From Dehalococcoidia bacterium (GTDB taxonomy: Bacteria; Chloroflexota; Dehalococcoidia; Dehalococcoidales; Fen-1064), in the NCBI GenBank assembly GCA_003153075.1, contig PMBW01000115.1:9614-23998 (forward strand): DNA of 14,385 nt. The letters are read 5' to 3'. Below, piece by piece: positions 1-7,300 of this stretch. A program made the position numbers and the translations under genes. The notes under the pieces are model-generated. The model saw only the letters and a list, made by a program, of their open reading frames with translations, did not search any database and was not told the DNA's origin. Positions within the stretch are counted from its first letter, which is position 1; every line of letters begins with the position of its first letter.

Positions 1-717
1 ATCAAATCCACCAATGCCAAAAGCTATGAATCGATGTGTGCGGTTAATGCCCGCCCGGATAATCCGCTGTTCCTGCCGGAAACACCCTCCGCGGTCAGTC
101 TGTTTACGGCGATTGCGAATTACAACCTGATCGGGGATTTCTTCTTCGGCATCGAGGATATTATCGCCGAAGACGGTACTGTGCGGACGGAAGTGCAGAA
201 TGAGGTGGACACCCTGCGCTGTGTAATTGCAGCCATCCCGTTGATTCTCAAATATCAGGGCACCGGCCGTATTTATGCTGTCACCGAAGAAGAAGATATC
301 GAGGCGCAGCTATTCGATATGGACGGCTGGCTGGCATCGGCGGTCTTCGTCGAAGGCGCAATTCCGAATACTCCCACCGACTGGCGCCACAAGAACATGA
401 AACCGCCCGAAAAAAAGAACGGCATGAACCGGGCACGCGGTCTGGTATTTCAAGCTGAGAAAAATGAGTTTTATCTGGTCGGTATTGGCTGGAAGCTGTT
501 TTTCCGTCCCAAACTGCCGCCGGAAAAGATGCTGGATGCCACTTATGTTTCTGATTACTGGCAGACAAAATTGATCCACCAGATCAGTGTGGACGAAGGG
601 CATTTTGATACCAATGGAGAATATATCGTTGACCGGCAGCGCAGCGGCGATGCGATTTGCGGCGGCGCGTGGGTAGCCCCTGATGTCGGTATCGTGCGCG
701 TCATTCTCTGCGACTGA
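1..717 (+). CDS. GH35-type beta-galactosidase-like glycoside hydrolase, C-terminal part (5' end outside window)
   Basis: The reading frame is open from base 1, so the gene enters from the left; 238 residues and a TGA stop are visible. The ATG at 34 is internal and has no ribosome binding site. The visible part resembles the C-terminal region of GH35 beta-galactosidases of the CjGal35A type, which carry a DUF5597 domain: a segment NPLFLPET, then an IGDFFFGIED stretch (end of the catalytic barrel), then a beta-rich domain with PLILKYQGTGRIYAV, NEFYLVGIGWKLFFRP and a closing VDEGHF...RSGD pattern. Family members remove terminal galactose from oligo- or polysaccharides. The catalytic glutamates and any signal peptide lie outside the window, so activity and export cannot be judged. 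Motif similarity is from memory, so the family call is fairly but not fully secure; another clan GH-A enzyme is possible. Confidence 0.62.
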   Translation: MKSTNAKSYESMCAVNARPDNPLFLPETPSAVSLFTAIANYNLIGDFFFGIEDIIAEDGTVRTEVQNEVDTLRCVIAAIPLILKYQGTGRIYAVTEEEDIEAQLFDMDGWLASAVFVEGAIPNTPTDWRHKNMKPPEKKNGMNRARGLVFQAEKNEFYLVGIGWKLFFRPKLPPEKMLDATYVSDYWQTKLIHQISVDEGHFDTNGEYIVDRQRSGDAICGGAWVAPDVGIVRVILCD

Positions 718-784
718 AAGTAATCGGTATCTTCCCGTTGCCGGTTGTTTTTAACTGATAAGTCACGAATGTATCGATAGTGGG

Positions 785-810
785 ACAGGCCTCTGTGCCT
801 GTAGTGTTTT
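785..810 (+). terminator. Possible intrinsic terminator after the glycoside hydrolase
   Basis: A 6-bp perfect stem (acaggc at 785-790, gcctgt at 797-802) with a 6-base loop is followed by agtgtttt. It sits about 70 bases after the stop codon. The stem is short and the T run is not immediately adjacent, so efficiency is doubtful. Confidence 0.35.
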
Positions 811-1097
811 GACCTGCCATTGCCTCTTGCTGGAGACACAGCCCTTATCGAAGAACACCCTCATGCATTTGCTTCGTAGGCTCCGCAATGTACCTTGTCC
901 TGACCTTCTCCCCTCAAGGGCGAAGTAACTAAAACTGCCCCTTGCATCCGGGGTAGCTGACCAAAAATACTATTGCTTTGTATAAATGTAGTTGATAATT
1001 AATCATATCATGGACATAACAGGTTCTTAATGATTAAATACTTCAGCGCACTAAAGTACCATCTGGACATTCAAGGACACCATGTTAAGATTATTGT
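811..1097. other. Intergenic stretch without a recognised gene
   Basis: No convincing coding region is visible on either strand. It holds a short imperfect hairpin at 905-925 (cttc and ccc pairing with ggg and gaag), in a context that resembles dispersed intergenic repeats of the form TGACCTTC-CCC-GGG-GAAG. There is also an 8-bp inverted repeat ttaatcat (999-1006) / atgattaa (1030-1037) with a 23-base spacer, upstream of the small DNA-binding protein gene. The right part is AT-rich and may hold that gene's promoter, but no clear -35/-10 pair is seen. Confidence 0.5.
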
Positions 1098-1268
1098 ATG
1101 GGTGAATGGATGACCGTCACAGAAGCAGCCCGGCACTTCGGGAAAAGCGAATCGTTTATTCGCAACCATATCAGAAAGGGCGATTTCAATTGTTATATAT
1201 ATGGGTATCCTATACACCTGACGTCATCTGAAGCGGATGTGTTTCTTTTACCTTTTAAATTAGATTAG
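1098..1268 (+). CDS. Small helix-turn-helix DNA-binding protein (excisionase/MerR-like), 56 aa
   Basis: This is a short open frame from ATG 1098 to TAG 1266-1268. The N-terminal half, MTVTEAARHFGKSESFIRNH followed by IRKGDF (residues 5-30), has the form of the excisionase-type (MerR-superfamily) helix-turn-helix: a T/S-x-x-E-A-A-x-x-F/L first helix, a turn and a recognition helix with S/T-x-x-x-I-R. The C-terminal half is a short beta/helix segment (YIYGYPIHLTSSEADVF), as in HTH_17 proteins. An in-frame stop lies just upstream at 1086-1088, so the only starts are ATG 1098 and ATG 1110; neither has a good Shine-Dalgarno sequence, which lowers certainty. The gene ends 68 bases before a pilin-like gene, and a 17-bp inverted repeat lies between them, so a local regulatory role is plausible. 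It could instead be a remnant of a mobile element's excisionase. Confidence 0.6.
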   Translation: MGEWMTVTEAARHFGKSESFIRNHIRKGDFNCYIYGYPIHLTSSEADVFLLPFKLD

Positions 1269-1285
1269 ATCATTTCCGTGCGCCG

Positions 1286-1313
1286 TTAATCGTCAGTACA
1301 CAACTGACATAAT
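1286..1313 (+). promoter_or_regulatory. Possible promoter with operator-like inverted repeat upstream of the pilin-like gene
   Basis: TTAATC at 1286-1291 and CATAAT at 1308-1313 are separated by 16 bases. The inverted repeat gtcagt (1292-1297) / actgac (1303-1308), with a 5-base spacer, sits between the two hexamers. Both hexamers are imperfect. A palindrome inside the spacer is a typical operator placement for small helix-turn-helix regulators, and one is encoded directly upstream. Confidence 0.3.
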
Positions 1314-1336
1314 CCACAAAAAGAAGACACGAAAAA

Positions 1337-1756
1337 ATGAATAATAATATATTGATCACTTTAAAATCTACGCGTAAACGGCAGAAAGGCTTCACTCTGA
1401 TTGAAATGCTGATCGTCATTCTGATTATGGGTGCGCTGGCCGCGGCAATCCTTCCTAATCTCTCGCGGTTTACCAGTAAAGGCGTTGTTGAAGTCGCCAA
1501 TAATGAACTGATGACTATTAAACATACCGTAGCAGCCTACCAGTCCGAGCACGGCGGGGCGTTTCCCTGCAGCACACAACCCAGCGCGGGAAATCCGCAA
1601 AACGTGCTGACTGCTGCCGGCACCGGCATTGCTCCTTATCTGAGCGCGGCGAATGTGGCGGGAACTTATGCCGTAGACATTGACGGCAACGTGACGGGGA
1701 TTGCTTATTCCGGTTTAGCATGGGATGATACTAATTTGTGCTGGAAAAAAGCATAG
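1337..1756 (+). CDS. Type IV pilin-like / GspG-type pseudopilin (prepilin)
   Basis: The 139-residue protein has a class III signal peptide: a basic leader of 18 residues ending RKRQKG, then FTLIEMLIVILIMGALAAAI. Prepilin peptidase would cut after Gly18 and methylate Phe19; the conserved glutamate at mature position 5 is present (Glu23). The hydrophobic helix (about 19-42) anchors the subunit in the membrane and packs the fibre core. A short globular domain follows, with Cys78 and Cys135 able to form the C-terminal disulfide loop common in pilins. The size and the single minor domain resemble GspG/PilA-like pseudopilins of type II secretion or type IV pili. No prepilin peptidase, assembly ATPase or inner-membrane platform gene is nearby, so it must use machinery encoded elsewhere. 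The Shine-Dalgarno sequence (AAGAAG) is weak; the ATG is chosen because the leader length is typical. Confidence 0.85.
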   Translation: MNNNILITLKSTRKRQKGFTLIEMLIVILIMGALAAAILPNLSRFTSKGVVEVANNELMTIKHTVAAYQSEHGGAFPCSTQPSAGNPQNVLTAAGTGIAPYLSAANVAGTYAVDIDGNVTGIAYSGLAWDDTNLCWKKA

Positions 1757-1803
1757 TTCGCTCCAATGCGGCCGGAATGTTATTTGTTCACAAGTATCAT
1801 TTC

Positions 1804-1834
1804 AAAGCAGTTTGATTCGCTTAAGCTGTTTTTT
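1804..1834 (+). terminator. Weak intrinsic terminator after the pilin-like gene
   Basis: AAAGCAG (1804-1810) can pair with CTGTTTT (1826-1832), including one G-T wobble, and the run of T continues to 1834. The loop is 15 bases. It lies about 50 bases after the stop. The stem is AT-rich, so support is modest. Confidence 0.35.
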
Positions 1835-1996
1835 AATGACTGGAAATGAATTATTTGTTGGAATAATCTTCCCAATCATGGGATAATTCAATTTAACGCG
1901 GCCAATCGGCGAAATTAGTCTATTCGAGTTTACAAATTTCGAATTATGGTGTCTCTCCGTTTCGTTGGAACTGCGGGAGATATTTGCCTTGTATAT

Positions 1997-2344
1997 ATGA
2001 AAAGGAAGATTAAAAAATTCAGGTTCGGTCTTAAACAGATTATTGGAGAGGTTACGACCGGGCTTCTGACCACGCTGGTACTGACATTCCTGGCGAATCA
2101 GGGTTGGCTGCCGGATAATGTCATGCTGATCATCAATATAGTCCTGATCGTCGGTAATATCCTGCTGATCAGAAAGATGTGGTCATGGGGAGTGTTTTAC
2201 ACTGTCGGCTGGCTGATCGGGTCGTTTATTTTCTTTAAAATCGGGCTATTCAATACCTGGCAAATAATTCTCTATCTCGCCCTGCCGATTGTCGCATTGA
2301 TCGTACGTGTTGCTACATCACTAAAACGCAGCATCGCCGGTTAA
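1997..2344 (+). CDS. Small four-helix integral membrane protein of unknown function
   Basis: Starting at ATG 1997 the product is 115 residues with a strongly basic N-terminus (MKRKIKKFRFGLKQ) and four probable membrane helices at about residues 17-34, 41-58, 65-84 and 88-105, ending RVATSLKRSIAG. The basic start suggests a cytoplasmic N-terminus. No catalytic motif or named family is recognised. The frame is open up to ATG 1946 (132 residues), but that start has no ribosome binding site and would add 17 residues of non-membrane character. A GGGAGA at 1975-1980 favours the ATG at 1997, though its spacing is long. It is convergent with the signalling operon and shares a hairpin with it. Its function cannot be inferred from the context. 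Confidence 0.65.
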   Translation: MKRKIKKFRFGLKQIIGEVTTGLLTTLVLTFLANQGWLPDNVMLIINIVLIVGNILLIRKMWSWGVFYTVGWLIGSFIFFKIGLFNTWQIILYLALPIVALIVRVATSLKRSIAG

Positions 2345-2358
2345 AACGGACGATGCTG
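2329..2358 (-). terminator. Hairpin between convergent genes, likely terminator of the signalling operon
   Basis: CAGCATCG (2329-2336) and CGATGCTG (2351-2358) form a perfect 8-bp stem, extended by CCG/CGG inside with one bulged base. Read leftward it is followed by CGTTTTAG. It overlaps the stop codon of the membrane protein gene and lies 42 bases beyond the stop of the last receiver gene. It could act in both directions, but only the minus strand has a short T run. Confidence 0.45.
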
Positions 2359-2399
2359 ATTACGGGTAAATGACATTTCCTGTAGCATTCGCCCGGTAT

Positions 2400-2819
2400 T
2401 TATTGACTGTCGGATGGCTGTTGTACCGAAGCCACCGGCTGATTTGCCAGTGCTTCAGTAATTTTACCGAGCAGGTCCTGCGGGGAAAATGGTTTAGTGA
2501 CATAGCCGTTCGCGCCCATTTGCTGGCTGAGTTTGATATTGAGTTCAAAGCCGATAGCGGTAACCATTATCACCGGAATTGCCTTGGTGGCGGGGTCTTT
2601 TTTAATAACATGACAGGCAGTCAGCCCGTCCATCTTCGGCATCATGATGTCCATCAGTATCACATCCGGTTTTTGGGCAATGGCCATGTCGATCGCCTGC
2701 CGTCCGTCTTCCGCTTCAATTACATCAAAGACTTTGCTTAAAATTGTGTGCGATAACCGTCTGACATTCGGTTCATCATCAACAATAAGTACTTTCTTTC
2801 TTATATCAGTTGATTCCAT
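2400..2819 (-). CDS. Stand-alone CheY-like response regulator receiver (last gene of the operon)
   Basis: The 139-residue protein is a single receiver domain followed by a short Gln/Ser-rich tail. The acidic pocket is Asp14-Asp15, the phospho-acceptor is Asp57 (VILMDIMMPKMDG), the switch threonine is Thr87 (VIMVTA) and the conserved lysine is Lys109 (TKPF). All key residues are intact, so it should accept phosphate from a histidine kinase. No DNA-binding or enzymatic output domain is present, so it acts by protein contact or as a phosphate sink. It is transcribed after the receiver-HD-GYP gene with a 43-base gap and has its own AAGGAG ribosome binding site about 12 bases before the ATG. The multi-PAS kinase of the same operon is the natural partner. 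Confidence 0.92.
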   Translation of the reverse strand: MESTDIRKKVLIVDDEPNVRRLSHTILSKVFDVIEAEDGRQAIDMAIAQKPDVILMDIMMPKMDGLTACHVIKKDPATKAIPVIMVTAIGFELNIKLSQQMGANGYVTKPFSPQDLLGKITEALANQPVASVQQPSDSQ

Positions 2820-2862
2820 TTTAAATTCATTCTCCTTGCTTTATTAGCTTACGGGCAGGCGT

Positions 2863-3915
2863 TTATTTTATCACAGCAGTTTTAGTTTCTTCAGATTTCG
2901 TTACTTCAAACGGGGTACGGGAAATTTCTGAATTCAGAAAAGCGCTGGCAACAGCCGGGTCGAATTGAGAGCCGATACAGCGTTGGATTTCCTGCCGGGC
3001 TTCCTCGGTGGAAATCGCGGGACGATAAGGACGGTCGGAGGTCATCGCATCAAAAGCGTCGGCCACAGCCAGAATCCGTGCCCCCATCGGTATCTGTTCG
3101 CCCAGTGTTACCTGGTGTAATCCGCTGCCGTCATAATGGTCATGATGATGCTCGACGATCGCTACTACTTTTTCGTTTACCACCGGTTTTACAATGCCGG
3201 CGCCAACCTGTGCATGAATCATTATATGTTCATATTCCGCCGGAGTCAATTTCCCGGGTTTATTTTGAATAAACTGGTCCACGGCAATTTTCCCGACGTC
3301 GTGCAGCAGACTGCCCCAGCGCAGGTTGTCCAGTTCATCCTCCGATAAATTCAAGTCCTTGCCGATGGCTAATGCAATATCGGTAACCCGCCGTGAATGC
3401 CCCGCGGTGTACTTGTCCTTCGCTTCCAGCGCAAATACCAGCGCCTCGATCGAACCGAGAAAAAGCGATCTTATCTCTATTGTCTGCTGTTCCACCTTTT
3501 GCTGCAAATTTTCCTGGTATTCCTTTATTTTTATTTCCAGCATTCTTTTTTCCAGCGTTCTTTCGACATTCATGATCACTTCGTCCAGATTGAATGGTTT
3601 GGTAATGTAATCATCAGCTCCCAGCCTCATGCACTGAATCGCCAGGTTGGCTTCTGCAACCGCGGTAGCCATGATCACCGCGGTCCCCGGGTATTGCCGC
3701 TTTAAATCAGGCAGTAAATCCATGCCGGATTTTCCCGGCATTTTCATATCCAGCATAATCAGGTCAGCGGGATAAGTCTTAAGTTTTTCCAACGCTTCAT
3801 CCGAACCGCCGGCATCTTCACAATGGAATCCCTGCCTCGTCAGCTTCTGACGCAGGAGACGTCTGATCGTTGCTTCATCGTCGACTATTAGTATCCGTTT
3901 TTCAAGGTCTGTCAT
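2863..3915 (-). CDS. Receiver-HD-GYP response regulator with degenerate GYP motif
   Basis: This is a 350-residue protein. Residues 1-120 are a receiver with Asp12-Asp13, phospho-acceptor Asp56 (MLDMKMPGKSG), Thr84 and Lys106 (TKPF). A coiled-coil linker spans about 120-150. Residues 155-330 form an HD-GYP domain with YTAGHS (169-174), the HD pair in LLHDVGKI (His205-Asp206), HAQVG (His234), HHHDHYDG (256-263) and ARILAVADAFDAMTSDRPYR (279-298). HD-GYP proteins hydrolyse cyclic di-GMP using an iron or manganese centre. The metal-ligand positions look intact, but the usual GYP is Gly265-Leu266-His267 and the G-L that normally follows is also changed. Catalysis is therefore likely but partner binding may differ. 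The ATG has AAGGAT about 7 bases upstream. It lies 22 bases after the preceding receiver gene. It is the only operon member with an evident output. Confidence 0.92.
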   Translation of the reverse strand: MTDLEKRILIVDDEATIRRLLRQKLTRQGFHCEDAGGSDEALEKLKTYPADLIMLDMKMPGKSGMDLLPDLKRQYPGTAVIMATAVAEANLAIQCMRLGADDYITKPFNLDEVIMNVERTLEKRMLEIKIKEYQENLQQKVEQQTIEIRSLFLGSIEALVFALEAKDKYTAGHSRRVTDIALAIGKDLNLSEDELDNLRWGSLLHDVGKIAVDQFIQNKPGKLTPAEYEHIMIHAQVGAGIVKPVVNEKVVAIVEHHHDHYDGSGLHQVTLGEQIPMGARILAVADAFDAMTSDRPYRPAISTEEARQEIQRCIGSQFDPAVASAFLNSEISRTPFEVTKSEETKTAVIK

Positions 3916-3937
3916 TTTAGTATCCTTTTATAGGCCG

Positions 3938-4360
3938 TTAATATTGCTGTTTCCTTCGTATACGGGAATAAATGGGTGCGCACATAAAATCCCTTACGAT
4001 TTCTCTCAGGTTTTCCGGGGAAAACGGTTTTGGCAATAAGGGCCTTCCTGTTTGATCCAGGAAGGATTTTATTTCGACATTTAATAAATTTCCCGTTGTG
4101 AAGATAAAACGGGCAGCTGCCTCAGGGTTTTCTTCTTCCAGGTGCTGGTACATTTCGATACCGTTCATGTAGGGTGTCATGATGTCACTAATACAGAGGT
4201 CATATGATTTTTTCCGCAACATCGCCAGCCCGACTTCTCCATTTATTGCGACATCTACCTGAAACCCTTCTCCGGAGAGCGTTCTTACACACAGTTTGGC
4301 GATTCCCGGTTCGTCTTCTACGACCAGGACACTTTTGCCTTTAGCCCATTCTTGTTCCAA
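3938..4360 (-). CDS. CheY-like response regulator receiver with TTG start
   Basis: This 140-residue receiver-only protein has the acidic pair Glu15-Asp16 (VVEDEPG), phospho-acceptor Asp59 (CISDIMTPYMNG), hydroxyl residues at Thr88-Thr89 (FIFTTG) and Lys111 (LLPKPF). A basic tail (YSRIRRKQQY) ends the protein. The start is TTG at 4358-4360: no ATG is available in frame near the N-terminus, and an excellent AGGAAGG sequence stands 6 bases before the TTG. The gene starts 20 bases after the stop of the large histidine kinase, so it is most likely the kinase's first phosphate acceptor. No output domain is present. Confidence 0.9.
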   Translation of the reverse strand: MEQEWAKGKSVLVVEDEPGIAKLCVRTLSGEGFQVDVAINGEVGLAMLRKKSYDLCISDIMTPYMNGIEMYQHLEEENPEAAARFIFTTGNLLNVEIKSFLDQTGRPLLPKPFSPENLREIVRDFMCAPIYSRIRRKQQY

Positions 4361-4380
4361 AGTACACCTTCCTGATTAAA

Positions 4381-7300
4381 TTACCGGTTTAGAGGTAATT
4401 CGATAATAAAAGTTGCTCCCTGCCCCTTTTCACTTTTCACATAGATCTTGCCCCCGTGTTCCGTAATTATTCCGTGACAGATACTTAACCCGAGTCCCGT
4501 GCCCTTACCTACTTCCTTTGTAGTAAAGAAAGGATCGAAAATATGCTTCAGGTTTTCCTCGGAGATGCCCGGTCCGTCATCGGCGAAAGTAATTTTAACG
4601 ATATTTTCAATTTTCTCGGTAGTGATGGTCAGTTTACCTTTGCGGTGCGCTTCCAGCATCGCAAATTCCGCATTTACGATAATATTGAGAAACACCTGCT
4701 GCATCTGAAAATGGTCGATCATGATGCTCGGCAGGCTTGAGGACATATGGTTGATTATTTCGATGTTGTTTACTCTCTGTTCGTAGGCCCGTAACCTGAG
4801 CACATCCTCGATAATGCTGTTGATCTGGCATTGTTGTTTGACAGGCGCGTGTTTCCGGGCGAATGTCAGCAGATTTTTTACAATCGACGCGGCGCGCTGG
4901 GCTTCGCTGTAGACTGTGCCTAAATCTTCCTTGATGTTGGCAGGCACATCGCCTTCCATCAGCAGCTGTGAGAAACCGATAACACTGGTTAAAGGATTAT
5001 TAAGCTCGTGCGCGATGCCGGAAGACAATTCGCCGATTGACGCCAGTCGGTCGGTCATGATCAGCTGTTCCTCGATCCGCTTTTGCTGCGTTATGTCTCT
5101 GGTCACGATAACCGAGCCCGTTACTTCTCCCTTTTCATTGAATATTGGTGAAGAGGACTCATGGAAAGTAGCCTCGAGGAAAGGATTGTAAATTTCTACC
5201 GAGGCAGGCTTACCGGTTCTTAACGTCACCATGTGCGGGCAGTTTAGCGGCGGCTCTTTTGTGCCGTGCATTAGCTCATGGCAGGATTTCCCGATCAACT
5301 CTTTAGGCGTCGTTTTCAGCATGTCCGCCACCGCTTTATTCACTCTGATAATCCGGTTGTTATTATCATGGATGGAAATCAGGTCGGTAATGGAATCAAA
5401 AGTTGTTCTCCATTCTTGCGCCGCAAATGCCAGTTTTTCCTCCACCTGCTTCCTTTCTGTAATATCCATAAAGTTGCCGACCGCCGCCCGTTTCCCTTCA
5501 TAGATAATAGAAGTCATTCTCTCCAGGCCCCACCTAGTTTCCCCGCTCTTGGTCATTAACCTGAATTCATAAGGCTGAATCCGCTCACCTTTCAGCATCT
5601 GGATGGCGCTCAATCTGACTACCAGTCTGTCTTGCGGGTGGATCAGCTGCACCGGTTTTATCGCTTTCAATTCATCTGCGGAATACCCCGATATTTTCTG
5701 GAATGTAGGATTTGTAAAAACGAACTCTCGGTCTTGAATGATATATACGCCTACAGGAGAACCATCCGCGATTGTTTGATACATCTCACGCGCTTGTTTG
5801 CTTTCGGTGGTATCGATGGTAATACCCATCACTGCCGGTTTACCCTGATAAGTGATAAAGGCTACTTTTTCCAGCGTCCATCTGGTATTGCCGTTTTTTG
5901 TAAAAATCCGGTATTCGTAAGGTTCGATCCGTCTCCCATCCAGCATTTGTTCCCTGTATTCCGAAGCGCTTTGTTTGTCTTCGGGGTGTATCAAACCGGT
6001 TGGAGATAATTCGCGCAGCTCCCGTTCGGAATAGCCTGACTTATCCTGGAACGTATGATTTGTGAAGATGAGCTTGCCTTCCTGCGTGATGTATACGCCA
6101 ACCGGGGCAGAATCAACCAGTGTCTGGTACAGTTGCTGCGCCTGTTTACGCTCCGTGACATCGCGGATGATTATCATTCGGGCTGGCCGGTCTTTGTAGA
6201 TAATGCGTTGTATTTCTGTTTCTACCGCTATCTTCCGTCCGTCCCTGGCAAGGATAGCTAATTCATAATTACCTGATAGTACTTCGCCGTTTTTTCTACG
6301 TTGGTAATCTGCATCAAGGTATTTCTTGTATTCCGGGGCAAACAAATCAGGAAAAATTTTACCGATGATCTCATTTTGCGGATAACCGGACATCTCGCAG
6401 ATCCGGCGGTTCGCGAATTCTATCACTCTATCGTCAAGAATAATTATCCCGTCGGTGCTTTGTTCGATCAGCGTAGAATACTTCTCTTCAGAGGCTTTTA
6501 GTGCTTCTTCAGCGCGTTTCCGCGCCGTAATATCACGGACAAAGCCGATAACAACTTTATTATCTTTCTGTACGATCGGTGCGGTGTTTATTTCCACCCA
6601 GGTACGGCTATTGTCTTTTTTAATTAATTCAAATTCGTCCGGCCCGGTGTTTCTGCCGGCGGCGTTCAGTTCCAGTAAGCTGCCAGCTTTAGAGTAATAC
6701 CTCGGCTCTAGAATATTTAGTGCGAAAAAACTCTTGCCGAGCAGGTCTTCTTTTTTATACCCCAGCAGCTCCTCAGCTTTTTTGTTACCGTAGATGAACA
6801 CTCCCTTCAAATCGGTCAGAAAGACGCCGTCAGGCGCGTTTTCCAGATAGGTTTTTAGATTTTCTTCACTTTCCTTGAGCTGCTTTTCCGCCAGTTTTCG
6901 TTTCGTCACATCGCTGACAATGACCATCGTTGCCGGTCTGTTTTTATATACGAAAAGATGCGCTTTTGTTTCTACCGCGATCTTTCGTCCGTCTTTGGCG
7001 CGGATTTCAATTTCCAGGTTATTAGATACTTCCCCGTTAGGTAGTTCATGATTGGAGTCTTCCAGCATCGTCGTATATTCTGGGGCGATTAATTCAATGA
7101 ATTGCTTGCCGAGTATTTCTTCCTGGGAAAAGCCGGACATCTCACACATCCTCTGGTTGGTATATTCTATGTTGTGGCCGTTTAGCAGAATGATCCCATC
7201 CGTACTTTGTTCAACCAGCGCCGAATATTTTTCCTCGGATGCTTTTAAAGCTTCTTCCGCCTGTTTAAGCTCTGTAATATCGTAGTATAGAGCCTGGTAT

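Noticed and set aside
281..839. Overlapping minus-strand open frames opposite the glycoside hydrolase
   Set aside because: They have no recognisable domain, are rich in Arg/Ser/Pro as expected for antisense frames, and conflict with a plausible coding strand.
1270..1721. Minus-strand frames opposite the pilin-like gene
   Set aside because: The plus strand has a clear class III signal peptide; the antisense frames show no motif.
3078..3150. Frameshift as the cause of the missing GYP motif
   Set aside because: Both flanks of the HD-GYP domain remain in the same frame with conserved residues, so substitutions explain it.
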